From Tahibacter aquaticus (GTDB lineage Bacteria; Pseudomonadota; Gammaproteobacteria; Xanthomonadales; Rhodanobacteraceae), in assembly GCF_004363655.1 (NCBI RefSeq), contig NZ_SNZH01000006.1:248001-312000 (forward strand): a stretch of 64,000 nucleotides of DNA, given 5' to 3'. This document shows positions 39,417-47,777 of the stretch, in pieces. Position 1 is the stretch's first letter; the number at the start of each line of letters is the position of its first letter. The notes below the pieces were generated by a model. It had not been told where the DNA came from. It did not search any database and saw only the letters and a program-made list of their open reading frames with translations. Position numbers and translations under genes: made by a program.

Positions 39417-39578
39417 GTGGCCTGTAACGGACAAATCGAAAGTAGCTCGCTCGTCCTGGCTGCGCAGGGCTTGCTGCTCACTCGGCCAATAGCCTGGGCT
39501 ATTGGCCTCGCTCCGCAGCGGCGTCCTGCACGGCCAGTCCTTCGCGATCCCTCTTCCTCTTTATCCGTTACAGGCCAC
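39417..39578. repeat. MITE-like palindromic element
   Basis: GTGGCCTGTAACGGA at 39417..39431 is repeated exactly in inverted form at 39564..39578, bounding 162 bp. Beyond the perfect 15 bp the two ends keep further matches (AAA, then AAG). The centre is a perfect hairpin, GGCCAATAGCC/GGCTATTGGCC (39484..39507). There is no open frame of note and no clear target duplication. It fills the whole gap between two related small genes. Confidence 0.7.
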
Positions 39579-39592
39579 CACTGGAGTCACCG

Positions 39593-39916
39593 ATGAAACG
39601 TATCCTGTTCGCGCTGTTCGCCACCTTCGGCCTGGCTTTTGCCGCGTTCGCCGCCAAGGACATCCAGGACGGCAATGCCTACGTCAAGGCTGTGAAGGAC
39701 GACCAGTTCCTGTTCCAGGGCAATCCGCTGGGCAAGAACATGCTGCTCGGATCGCTGCAGGAACTGAAGGACGAAGGCAAGCTCACCGGCGTGGTGCTGC
39801 GCAACCCGGGCGATGCCAGCGCCCAGCACAAGCACCTGATCAAGGTGATTGCCGACTATCTGCAGATCCAGGCGTTTTCCGGCGATGCCAAGAACCTGCA
39901 GCCGCTGACCGAGTAA
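39593..39916 (+). CDS. Small secreted protein, probable paralogue of the 39002 lipoprotein
   Basis: 107 residues with a cleavable signal peptide (MKRILFALFATFGLAFAAFA). The mature part (AKDIQDGNAYVKAVKDDQFL, LQELKDEGKLTGVVLRNPGD, HLIKVIADYLQIQAFSGD) shares the pattern DxQF..G..L..., VxLRxxG..., H....A..L.I.xF with the neighbouring lipoprotein. This suggests an old duplication of an ExbD-like periplasmic domain. It is periplasmic by prediction. The palindromic element upstream may supply or disrupt its promoter. Confidence 0.7.
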   Translation: MKRILFALFATFGLAFAAFAAKDIQDGNAYVKAVKDDQFLFQGNPLGKNMLLGSLQELKDEGKLTGVVLRNPGDASAQHKHLIKVIADYLQIQAFSGDAKNLQPLTE

Positions 39917-40027
39917 GCCGGCGGTACCTGCACTGAACACGCGCGGCGGCGGCTATGGCTGCCGCCGCGGTTCGGCCGCTACCATGCGGATCCGAACTTT
40001 CACCGATACGAGTGGTCGTTTTTGTCC

Positions 40028-40762
40028 ATGCCTGCGCCGATTGCACGAACTGTCCTGAGTATTGCCTGCCTGTTGCTGACGAGCGGGCTGGCGAGCGCAG
40101 GCCCGCTGGACTGGGCCAAGCAGAAACTCGGCTTCGGCGGCGACGACAAGCCCAAGCCCGGCGTAGTCCCGGCCCAGCCCGGTGCCATCACCTTGTTGCT
40201 GGACCAGCCGACGCGTCTTCCTGTCGACGACAGCGCACCGGCCGCCGAACTGCCCAAAGGGCGCAGCTTTTTCCGCCGCGTCGAGCTGGTCAAGCCGCTG
40301 GACGAGGCGCGCATCGACATCCGCGTCATCGCGCAGGATTCCCCCAAGACCAAAAGCCGCACCGTGTTCAAGCCGCTGTTCTACGTGCTCGACGAGGAAG
40401 GCAACGTGCGCGAGACGCTCAGCGCCGACGCGCTCAAGATCGACATACGGCCGTTCCAGCCCACCGCCCTGGTCGGCTGCATCAAAGTGAAGCAGCTGCA
40501 GCGCTTCCTCGTCGCCACGACCGAAAAAGACGTAGGCCAGGCCTATGAAAGCGGCGCGCGCGATTCGGTCAAGGCGGCTTCCAAGGGCGGCTTCTACTAT
40601 TCCACCGATGCGGTGAAGGTGAAGCTGCCGTACGCGGCCACCGGCGAAATGGTGCTGACCGTATCGCAGTCGGGCAAGGACAAGGACTGCGTCGACGCGG
40701 CCACCGCCGACGCGAAGGATGCGAAAGACGAAGACGGCAAGGGCAAGCAGGCGGCAGGCTGA
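40028..40762 (+). CDS. MalM-like periplasmic protein
   Basis: 244 residues with a signal peptide (PIARTVLSIACLLLTSGLASA). The segments FKPLFYVLDEEGNVRETLS, RFLVATTEKDVGQAYESGAR and STDAVKVKLPYAATGEMVL parallel MalM, the periplasmic protein of the E. coli maltose regulon (VLVLD, TTEKDL, TTDGLLKLKVK). No maltose genes are nearby, so only family membership is suggested. A lysine- and aspartate-rich tail (AKDAKDEDGKGKQAAG) ends the protein. The ATG at 40028 is used; a TTG two codons earlier is possible. Confidence 0.65.
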   Translation: MPAPIARTVLSIACLLLTSGLASAGPLDWAKQKLGFGGDDKPKPGVVPAQPGAITLLLDQPTRLPVDDSAPAAELPKGRSFFRRVELVKPLDEARIDIRVIAQDSPKTKSRTVFKPLFYVLDEEGNVRETLSADALKIDIRPFQPTALVGCIKVKQLQRFLVATTEKDVGQAYESGARDSVKAASKGGFYYSTDAVKVKLPYAATGEMVLTVSQSGKDKDCVDAATADAKDAKDEDGKGKQAAG

Positions 40763-40991
40763 GCCGCCAGGCGCCTGACAGCGGCGGCGTATGCATGATT
40801 GATGCGACTGCCGTGCTGCTGCACCCGCACGGGATGCGGCCGCAGAGATGACCCTGGCGGGCTCTGCATTTTGCGCAGAATGCCGCATAAGAAAAATGTA
40901 CCTTCCTTGCATCTGCTGTCGCCGCGCGGCTTGATCGCTCCTGCCCGAGTTGGCATGCTGGCCTTTCAGGGGCCAGCCAAGGGAGTATGCA

Positions 40992-41711
40992 ATGAAGCTG
41001 AGCACTGTCCTGTTGTGTGGCCTTGCCGCGTTGACGCTGCCGCTGCTGGCCAGCGCAGCCGGCCCGTATTCGTATAGCGGACGCGGCGGCGCGATGGACT
41101 GGGCGCGCTGGAGCTACGGGCCGGTGCGCAACGACGACGTACAGCAGATCACCTTCCAGCTGCTGACTGGCAGCGCCGGTGCCGACCCCGACATGCACTG
41201 GGCCTTCGGCCTGCGCGGCGCCTCGGCGCAGGTGCCTTGCCCGGTCAGCAACGAACCGCAGTTTGCCCAGGGCTGTCCGCTCGGTCGCGGCATCGCCGTC
41301 GGCTATTTTCCCGACGGCTTCGGCACCGGCGGTGTCTGCTCCGGCATCGCGGTAGAGGATTTCAGCGCCGGCTATGCGGGCGAGCAGGCCATCGTCGCCG
41401 GCACCTGCGTGCCGTACCCGATACGGCCCAACCGGCGCTACGGTTTCATCGTCTCGGCGACGGTCGATAATGTCAGCTGGGTTCTGCTGGAACTGGGCTG
41501 GACGCGGGTCTACAACGAACGCAGCAACAGCTACGAGGACGTGCCCGAGTGGCTGCCGGTGCTGCGCGGCGGCTGCAAGGAAACCGCTGGCATCGCCTGC
41601 CGCGAGCTGGCCGAGGTCGATCAGGATTTCGGCGACGTGTTCGTCACCTCGGCATTCCTGGCCAATGGCGAAACCTGGAAAGTGGAAAACCTGTACATAG
41701 TCCGCTATTGA
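40992..41711 (+). CDS. Secreted cysteine-containing protein of unknown function
   Basis: 239 residues from ATG 40992 (MKLSTVLLCGLAALTLPLLASA), with a GGGAG ribosome site and a clear signal peptide. The mature protein is rich in aromatic residues and Gly, with six cysteines (VPCPV, QGCPL, GVCSG, GTCVP, GGCKE, IACRE) likely forming three disulfides. DPDMHWAFGLRG and YGFIVSATVDNVSWVLLELG hint at a beta-sandwich. No family is recognised. It is monocistronic, convergent with the 5-oxoproline operon. Confidence 0.75.
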   Translation: MKLSTVLLCGLAALTLPLLASAAGPYSYSGRGGAMDWARWSYGPVRNDDVQQITFQLLTGSAGADPDMHWAFGLRGASAQVPCPVSNEPQFAQGCPLGRGIAVGYFPDGFGTGGVCSGIAVEDFSAGYAGEQAIVAGTCVPYPIRPNRRYGFIVSATVDNVSWVLLELGWTRVYNERSNSYEDVPEWLPVLRGGCKETAGIACRELAEVDQDFGDVFVTSAFLANGETWKVENLYIVRY

Positions 41712-41807
41712 GGCCGGGCGGCGTTCGCTGCGCGGACCGTCCGTGACGGGCCGCCGTCCGATGCGGCGCGCTCGCCATCGTGGCCTGAAGCATCGGCCGC
41801 AGCCGGG

Positions 41808-42464
41808 TCAGTGCGTAGCGCCGGCGCGCACGGCGGCATCGCGCCGCGTCGTCAGTGCCGTGTCGACGATCAGACGCAAGCCTTGCACCACTGCCTCCAG
41901 CGCCAGTGCAGGCGCGTCGCCGTGGCGCGCGGCCTGTTGCGGCAGAAACGGGATATGCACGAAACCGCCGCGCTGTTTCGGCGTGGCCTGCAGCGCGTGC
42001 ATCAGCCCATAGAACACATGGTTGCAGACGAAGGTGCCGGCCGTCTGGGAAATTTCCGCCGGCAGGCCGGCGGCGTGCAAGGCCTGCAGCTGCGCCTTGA
42101 TCGGCAGGGTGGAGAAATACGCCGCCGGGGCGCCGCGTACCACGGCCTTGTCCAGCGGCTGCTTGCCCTGGTTGTCGGGTATGCGCGCGTCGTCGACATT
42201 GATCGCGATGCGTTCCAGCGACAGTGCTGCGCGGCCGCCGGCCTGGCCGACGCAGATCGTCAGCACCGGCCGGTGCCGGCGCAAGGCCGTGCGCAGATGG
42301 CGTAGCGACAGGCCGAACACGGTCGGCAGCTGCTGTGCCACCAGCAAGTGGCCGCGCACGCTTTCGCCGTGCAGGCGCCGCACCGCTTCCCAGGACGGAT
42401 TGATGCTTTCGCCGCCGAACGGATCGAAGCCGGTCAGCAGTACGCGGGGCAGGTCGGTGTGCAC
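41808..42464 (-). CDS. pcp: Pyroglutamyl-peptidase I (pyrrolidone carboxyl peptidase)
   Basis: 218 residues of peptidase family C15, which removes N-terminal pyroglutamate from peptides in the cytoplasm. The triad is visible: E84 (SLERIAINVDDARIPDN), C147 (TAGTFVCNHVFYG) and H170 (GGFVHIPFLP). The N-terminus VLLTGFDPFGGESINPSW is typical. The start is GTG 42464, three bases after the DUF979 stop. It is the last of eight co-directional genes and feeds 5-oxoproline to the PxpABC enzyme encoded upstream. Confidence 0.95.
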   Translation of the reverse strand: MHTDLPRVLLTGFDPFGGESINPSWEAVRRLHGESVRGHLLVAQQLPTVFGLSLRHLRTALRRHRPVLTICVGQAGGRAALSLERIAINVDDARIPDNQGKQPLDKAVVRGAPAAYFSTLPIKAQLQALHAAGLPAEISQTAGTFVCNHVFYGLMHALQATPKQRGGFVHIPFLPQQAARHGDAPALALEAVVQGLRLIVDTALTTRRDAAVRAGATH

Positions 42465-42467
42465 GGT

Positions 42468-43442
42468 TCAAACATTCCGGAAGGCAAGAAAGTACATCAA
42501 TGCAATATTCGTCACGGCCAGCAGCACCGCCGTGACGGCCTGGGCGCGGATGACGCCGTATTCGTTTTTCAGTTCCAGCAGCACGGCCGGCACGATATTG
42601 AAATTCGCCGCCATCGGCGTGAGCAGGGTGCCGCAGTAGCCGGTCAGCATACCCAGCGCGCCGATCACCGCCGGATCGGCGCCGTGCTGGCGGATCAGCA
42701 GCGGCAGGCCGATGCCGGCCGTCATCACCGGGAACGCGGCGAACGCGTTGCCCATGATCATGGTGAACGCGATCATGCCCAGGCCGTAGGCGACGGTGCA
42801 GGCCAGTGCGCTGTCGGTCGGCACGACCATGGCCACCAGCTGCGCCACGGCGGCGCCGACGCCGGTGTTCTCGAACACATTGCCCAGCGCCGCGAGCAGC
42901 ATCGGCAGCACCACGGCCCAGCTGAGCTGGTCGAGCAGGCGGCTGGATTCCTGCAAGGCCTGGCCCGGCCGCGAGCGCGTCACATACAGCGCGACGGCCG
43001 CGGCGATGCAGCAGCCCAGGGCCAGCGCCGGCACGGTCGGACTGGCCGGCAGCAGGCGCCAGTCGCCGTAGACCAGGGCTGGGGCCAGCAGCAGCAACAG
43101 CGTGGTGGCCAGCGGTATCAGCAGCGCCGGCGCGAACAGGCGATGGCCCAGGCGCAGCGCGGATGCTTCGCGCTGCGCCGCGTCGCTGTCGACAAGCACT
43201 TTGCGCCGCATGCCGCCGAAGCCGGCCAGCAGAGCCAGTGCGACCACCGCCGCGCCGACGACCTGTACTGGCAGGCGGTCGCCCGCCTTGTTCGCGGCGA
43301 TGATGCTGTCGCCCGCGGCGAAGACGGTGGCGAGAATGCCCCAGAACACCGCATTGCCCCAGCGCCGCGCACGCAGGTCGAACCAGGCGGCCGCGCCGAG
43401 TATCAGCGCCGCCAGCCACCAGACATAGGCGATCTTGATCAT
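42468..43442 (-). CDS. DUF979 membrane protein, putative 5-oxoproline transporter component
   Basis: 324 residues with about nine membrane spans. The DUF979 segments GIGLPLLIRQHGADPAVIGALGM, LTGYCGTLLTPMAANFNIVP and AFTMIMGNAFAAFP are recognisable. DUF979 and DUF969 occur together beside pcp and pxp genes in many bacteria and are thought to form a permease. The ATG overlaps the DUF969 stop by 4 nt. The exact substrate (5-oxoproline or a pyroglutamyl peptide) is inference. Confidence 0.85.
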   Translation of the reverse strand: MIKIAYVWWLAALILGAAAWFDLRARRWGNAVFWGILATVFAAGDSIIAANKAGDRLPVQVVGAAVVALALLAGFGGMRRKVLVDSDAAQREASALRLGHRLFAPALLIPLATTLLLLLAPALVYGDWRLLPASPTVPALALGCCIAAAVALYVTRSRPGQALQESSRLLDQLSWAVVLPMLLAALGNVFENTGVGAAVAQLVAMVVPTDSALACTVAYGLGMIAFTMIMGNAFAAFPVMTAGIGLPLLIRQHGADPAVIGALGMLTGYCGTLLTPMAANFNIVPAVLLELKNEYGVIRAQAVTAVLLAVTNIALMYFLAFRNV

Positions 43443-44137
43443 GGCGTGCGCTCCGTGCCGTCGGCAGCAGCGGCGCTGGCGCGCAGGCCGTACTGGAACA
43501 CCACGATGCGCACGGCGTGGATCAGGAACGCGGCGAACGCCGTCGGTATCGCCCAGACCGCGATCGCCCAAGGTTCCAGCGCAATGCCGTTGCTGCTGTA
43601 GAAGGTCTGGATCAGCAACACCGCGCCGAACGCGACGAAGACGTCTTCGCCGAAGAACAGGCCGACGTTGTCGGTTGCCGCGGCCAGGGCGCGGGTGCGT
43701 TCGCGCTGTTCGTCGTCCAGTGCCGGCTGGGTCTTGCGTGCTGCGGCTTCGGCCATCGGCGCGATCAGCGGCCGCACCGTCTGCGCATGCCCGCCGATGG
43801 AAGTCAGGCCGAACGCGCCCAGAATCTGCCGCAGCGCCATGTAGCAGATCAGCAGCAGCGACAGGCTCATGAAATACAGCCCGGCAATCCAGCGCTGCGC
43901 ATGTTCGCGCAGGCCGGCGTGTTCGAGCAGGCCGATCACCGGCAGGGTCAGTATCACCAGCATGGGCGCGCGCGCATTGACGAAGGCGCTGCCGATCAGG
44001 GCGAGCAGGTCGGGCAGCGACAGGCCGGCGGCAAAGCCGCTGACGAAGCCCGCCGCCACCACCACCAGCATCGGGTTCAGGCGCAGGGCGAAACCCGCGA
44101 CGACGGCGGCGACGCCGAGCAACGGCCAGTAATTCAT
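43439..44137 (-). CDS. DUF969 membrane protein, putative 5-oxoproline transporter component
   Basis: 232 residues with about six membrane spans. The family segments LRLNPMLVVVAAGFVSGFAAG, VILTLPVIGLLEHAGLREHAQ and FGLTSIGGHAQTVRPLIAPM match DUF969. The GGHAQTVRPL stretch and its DUF979 partner resemble halves of an ion-coupled carboxylate transporter. It overlaps both pxpA and the DUF979 gene by 4 nt, so these subunits are probably made in fixed ratio. Confidence 0.85.
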   Translation of the reverse strand: MNYWPLLGVAAVVAGFALRLNPMLVVVAAGFVSGFAAGLSLPDLLALIGSAFVNARAPMLVILTLPVIGLLEHAGLREHAQRWIAGLYFMSLSLLLICYMALRQILGAFGLTSIGGHAQTVRPLIAPMAEAAARKTQPALDDEQRERTRALAAATDNVGLFFGEDVFVAFGAVLLIQTFYSSNGIALEPWAIAVWAIPTAFAAFLIHAVRIVVFQYGLRASAAAADGTERTP

Positions 44138-44907
44138 GCGCCGTCTCCCACTGCCGGCGCGGCGATCTGCACGCCCGCTTCGCTCAATGCCGTGCGCAGG
44201 CGCTGCGCGAAGAGCGCCGCGTCGGGCTTGTCGCCATGGATACACAGCGTGTCGGCAGCAATGTCGACGCGGCTACCGTCGCGGGCGACGGCATGGCCAT
44301 GCAGCACGATGCTCAAGGCCTGCGCCACGGCCTGGTCCGGGTCCTTGATCACCGCATCGGCCTCGCGCCGCGGGGTGAGCGAGCCGTCGGCCTGGTAGCG
44401 CCGGTCGACAAAGGCCTCTGCCGCCACGCGCAGGCCGGCGTCGCGGCCGGCCTGCAGCAAGGCGCTGCCGGCCAGCCCGACCAGGATCAGCGCGCGGTCG
44501 AAGCCGGCCACGGCAGCGGCGATGGCCGCTGCCAGCGCCGGGTCGCGCGCGGCCATGTTGTACAGCGCGCCGTGCGGCTTGACGTGGTGCAGCCGGGTAC
44601 CCGCGCTTTTTGCAAAAGCCCACAATGCGCCAATCTGGTACAGCACCAGCGACTGCGCTTCGGCGGCGCTGACGGCCATCTCGCGCCGGCCGAAGCCTTG
44701 CAGGTCGGGCAGCGAAGGATGCGCGCCGATCGCCACGCCGGCCGCGGTGGCCATGCCTACGGTGCGGCGCATGGTGTCGGGGTCGCCGGCATGGAAGCCG
44801 CAGGCGATGTTGGCCGAGCTGACCAGGCCGAGCACCTGCTCGTCCTGACCCATGGTCCAGGCGCCGTAGGATTCGCCCAGGTCGCAATTCAGGTCTATGC
44901 GTCGCAT
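44134..44907 (-). CDS. pxpA: 5-oxoprolinase subunit A (LamB/YcsF family)
   Basis: 257 residues. DLNCDLGESYGAW at the N-terminus, SSANIACGFHAGDP, GAHPSLPDLQGFGRR, HVKPHGALYN and AEAFVDRRY are diagnostic motifs of the family. With PxpB and PxpC it hydrolyses 5-oxo-L-proline to glutamate using ATP. It overlaps pxpC by 13 nt at its start and DUF969 by 4 nt at its end, so all are translationally coupled. Confidence 0.95.
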   Translation of the reverse strand: MRRIDLNCDLGESYGAWTMGQDEQVLGLVSSANIACGFHAGDPDTMRRTVGMATAAGVAIGAHPSLPDLQGFGRREMAVSAAEAQSLVLYQIGALWAFAKSAGTRLHHVKPHGALYNMAARDPALAAAIAAAVAGFDRALILVGLAGSALLQAGRDAGLRVAAEAFVDRRYQADGSLTPRREADAVIKDPDQAVAQALSIVLHGHAVARDGSRVDIAADTLCIHGDKPDAALFAQRLRTALSEAGVQIAAPAVGDGA

Positions 44908-45869
44908 CGGATCTCGTGCAGTCGTTGTTGCAGGGTTTCATGGACCCGCGCCAGCGCGCGTTCGCGGCGCTGGCGCAGCTGTTCCGCCCGGTCGGCGTCG
45001 ACCAGTTCGAATTCGATGGCGTCGCCGGGCCGGCGCTGCGCCAGGTGTGGCTGGTCGACGTCGATCAGGTGGGCGATGCGCGGATAGCCACCGGTGGTCG
45101 GGTGTTCCGCGCCAAGCAGGATGGGCTGGCCGCCGGGCGGCAATTGCAGGGTACCGCCGGTGACCGCGGCCGAGACCAGCTCCAGCGGCCGGCCCAGGCC
45201 CAGGCCGGGGCCGAGCAGTCGCACGCCGACGCGGTTTGATTCGGAGGCCACGCGGAAGCGCTGCTGCGCCAGGGCCGCGCGAGACGCCGTATCGAGTTCG
45301 CCGTAGTGTCTGCCCGGCAGCAGGCGCAGCCGGCGCGTGCCGGCGTGGTCGAACCAGGGCAGCGGCGACAGCGACCAGCGCGGCGGCTGCCGCAGGCGCA
45401 GGCCGCCAGCCTGGATCGCCAGGTGCGTGCCTGCATTCACGGCCTTGCCGTCGAGCGGGCCTATGCCGGCGTTGATATCGGTGCTGCAGCTGCCCAGGAC
45501 CGCTTCGGCGGCAATGCCGCCGGCCACGGCCAGGTAGACCCGCGCGCCGCGGCGCAGTACGCCGCAGTCCAGCGTGGCGCCGCGCGCAATCGGCCAGGGC
45601 CGCCAGCCGAAGAGCGGCACACCGTCGATGCTCGCTTCGGCCTGGGCGCCGCAGAGGGCGATGCAGCTGTCCTGGGCAAAGCGCAGGCGCGGTCCGAGCA
45701 GGCTGATCTCCAGCAGCGCCGCATCGTCGCCGTTGCCGACCAGCCAGTTGGCCAGGCGCGCGGCGATGCGGTCCATTGGCCCGGCCTGGCCGATGCCCAG
45801 TGCCGCCTGGCCGTAGCGGCCACGGTCCTGGATGGTCGTGAGCAGGCCGGCACGCAGCACCTCGATCAT
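44895..45869 (-). CDS. pxpC: 5-oxoprolinase subunit C (biotin-dependent carboxylase-like)
   Basis: 324 residues. The family start IEVLRAGLLTTIQDRGRYGQ is present, followed by GIGQAGPMDRIAARLANWLVGN, ASESNRVGVRLLGPGL and PILLGAEHPTTGGYPRIAHL. Historically called urea amidolyase-like or KipA-like; with PxpB it forms the ATP-using part of 5-oxoprolinase. It overlaps pxpB by 4 nt. The order here is pxpB-pxpC-pxpA. Confidence 0.93.
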   Translation of the reverse strand: MIEVLRAGLLTTIQDRGRYGQAALGIGQAGPMDRIAARLANWLVGNGDDAALLEISLLGPRLRFAQDSCIALCGAQAEASIDGVPLFGWRPWPIARGATLDCGVLRRGARVYLAVAGGIAAEAVLGSCSTDINAGIGPLDGKAVNAGTHLAIQAGGLRLRQPPRWSLSPLPWFDHAGTRRLRLLPGRHYGELDTASRAALAQQRFRVASESNRVGVRLLGPGLGLGRPLELVSAAVTGGTLQLPPGGQPILLGAEHPTTGGYPRIAHLIDVDQPHLAQRRPGDAIEFELVDADRAEQLRQRRERALARVHETLQQRLHEIRCDA

Positions 45870-46576
45870 GCGTGCGCCTGCTGCAGGGCGGCGAATTCCT
45901 CGGCGTCGATGGCGCGAAAGCGCAGCCGTGCGCCGACACTGACCGCATTCGGCGGCGAGCGGGCCAGATCGAACAGGCGCAGGGGCGTCTGCCCGATCAG
46001 ATGCCAGCCGCCGGGCAGTTCGCGCGGATAGATGCCGGTCTGGGCGCCGCCGATGGCTACCGAGCCGGCCGGCACGCGCGTACGCGGCGAATCGCGCCGG
46101 GCCAGCTGCAGGCGCGGGTCCAGCCCGAGCAGATAGGGAAAGCCCGGCGAGAAGCCCAGCATAGCAACGCGGTACTCGGCGGCCGCGTGGCGGCGTATCA
46201 CGTCGCCGCAGCTCAGGCCCAGGCGTTCGGCCACGTCGGCCAGATCAGGGCCGTGGTCGCCGCCGTAGCACACCGGTATCTCCTGCGTCGCTGCGGCCGT
46301 CGCCTCGGGCGGCAGCGGCTGGTCCACCAGGGTCTCCAGCGTCCGCAGCAGGTTGGTCGAGGGCAACTCGTCGCCACCGCTCCAGGCAGTGGCGTCGAAC
46401 TGCACGGCCAGGCTGGCGAACGCCGGCACCAGCTCGACGACGCCGGGCAGGCCCGCGGCGCGGATCAGTGCCGCGGCGGCGTGCACGCGCGCATTCGCGG
46501 CCAGGTCCAGGCCCTGGCCGAAATGCAGCAGCACCGTGTCCTGGCCCAGGCTTTCCACGGCCTGCGGCACGATCAT
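45866..46576 (-). CDS. pxpB: 5-oxoprolinase subunit B (KipI-like)
   Basis: 236 residues from ATG 46576. The family motifs are IPVCYGGDHGPDLADVAERLGL, YRVAMLGFSPGFPYLLGLDPRL, RTRVPAGSVAIGGAQTGIYP and PGGWHLIGQTPLRLFD. It pairs with PxpC in a heteromeric enzyme. Its ATG overlaps the stop of the HIT gene and its stop overlaps the pxpC start. Confidence 0.95.
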   Translation of the reverse strand: MIVPQAVESLGQDTVLLHFGQGLDLAANARVHAAAALIRAAGLPGVVELVPAFASLAVQFDATAWSGGDELPSTNLLRTLETLVDQPLPPEATAAATQEIPVCYGGDHGPDLADVAERLGLSCGDVIRRHAAAEYRVAMLGFSPGFPYLLGLDPRLQLARRDSPRTRVPAGSVAIGGAQTGIYPRELPGGWHLIGQTPLRLFDLARSPPNAVSVGARLRFRAIDAEEFAALQQAHA

Positions 46577-47007
46577 GACTGGTGCAAGGCCAGGCCGGCG
46601 CGCAGCAGGCCGAGCACACGCGTGCTTTCCGCCGCGCTGTAGGCACTGCGCTCGCCCACGCCCCAGACCGGCCGCGGCCAGGCCGCGTCGCCCACATGCC
46701 GCGCAATCACGTGCACGTGCAGCTGGCTGACCACATTGCCCAATGTGGCAATGTTCATCTTGTCCGGATTGGTGATCGCATGCAGCACATGGGCGACGCG
46801 GTTGATCTCGTCCAGCAGCGCGTGCTGCTGCTCGCGCGACAGTTCCACCAGCTCGCGCAGGCCGGGCTGGCGCGGCACCAGGATCAGCCAGGGAAAGCGC
46901 GCATCGTCCATCAGCAGCACGCGTGACAGTTCCAGCTCGCCGACGCGGTGGCAGTCGGCGTCCAGGCGCGGGTCGAGTGCAAACGCGGTTTCGGCGGCGC
47001 TGTTCAT
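46573..47007 (-). CDS. HIT domain protein
   Basis: 144 residues. The histidine triad region reads QLHVHVIARHVGD: two of the three triad histidines are present and the first is Gln, a variant found in one proteobacterial HIT branch. DDARFPWLILVPRQPGLREL and ATLGNVVSQ are conserved in that branch. These are nucleotide hydrolases or transferases of unknown substrate. It overlaps both neighbours by 4 nt, placing a nucleotide-handling enzyme inside an ATP-consuming catabolic operon. Confidence 0.88.
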   Translation of the reverse strand: MNSAAETAFALDPRLDADCHRVGELELSRVLLMDDARFPWLILVPRQPGLRELVELSREQQHALLDEINRVAHVLHAITNPDKMNIATLGNVVSQLHVHVIARHVGDAAWPRPVWGVGERSAYSAAESTRVLGLLRAGLALHQS

Positions 47008-47678
47008 GCGGCAGGCCCGCCGAGGTGGCGCGCGAAGAACGCCAGGCTGCGCTGCAGGGCGAGGGCCGCGGCGGCGGCATCGTAGTCGGCGCGCACATCG
47101 CAGTTGAAGCCGTGGCCGGCGGCGTAGACGTGGAATTCCGCCTGCGGCTGCGCGGCGAAATGTTTTTCGCGATCGCCCGGCGGGATGATCGGGTCGCGCT
47201 CGCCGAAGTGGAACAGCAGCGGCGCCTGCGCGCGCTCCGGCAGGAACGGCACGCTGCGGCCGCCGTAATAGACCACGGCCGGCAGGCCCAGCCGCGTCGC
47301 GGCGAGGAAGGCGACCGTACCGCCCCAGCAATAGCCGACTACGCCGATGCGCCCGGCCGAGGCGATGGCCTGGGCTGCGCTGGCGACGCTCTCCAGTGCG
47401 CGCTCGAAGCCGACTTCGGCCACCAGGGCACGGCCGCGGGCTACGCCGGCCTCGTCGTAGGCCAGCTCGACGCCGCTTTCCACGTAGTCGAACAAGGCCG
47501 GCGCAATGGCCACGTAGCCGTCGCGCGCATAGCCGTCGACCACGCGGCGGATATGCGCATTCACACCGAAGATTTCCTGCACCACCACGATGCCGCCCAA
47601 GGGCGTGCCGGCCGGATCGGCACGATACGCCGAGATGCACTGCATGCCCGCCGTGGGAATGTTGATGAACTGGCCCAT
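47004..47678 (-). CDS. Dienelactone hydrolase family protein
   Basis: 224 residues with an alpha/beta-hydrolase fold. The DLH triad is C117 in GYCWGG, D162 in GERDPIIP and H189 in AGHGFN, with the helper E36 in VVVQEIFGVN. It is the first gene of the 5-oxoproline operon, with a strong GGAGG Shine-Dalgarno. Its substrate is unknown; true dienelactone is unlikely since no aromatic ring-cleavage genes are present. Cleavage of a small ester or lactone linked to pyroglutamate is possible. Confidence 0.9.
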   Translation of the reverse strand: MGQFINIPTAGMQCISAYRADPAGTPLGGIVVVQEIFGVNAHIRRVVDGYARDGYVAIAPALFDYVESGVELAYDEAGVARGRALVAEVGFERALESVASAAQAIASAGRIGVVGYCWGGTVAFLAATRLGLPAVVYYGGRSVPFLPERAQAPLLFHFGERDPIIPPGDREKHFAAQPQAEFHVYAAGHGFNCDVRADYDAAAAALALQRSLAFFARHLGGPAA

Positions 47679-47777
47679 TGCTGTTCCTCCGGGGTACTTC
47701 CCTGTGTCGAAGGCCTGAGCCTATTCGCACACTGTGCCGGAGGAAAGGGCACAACGGCAGCGCCGGCGTATGCCGGG

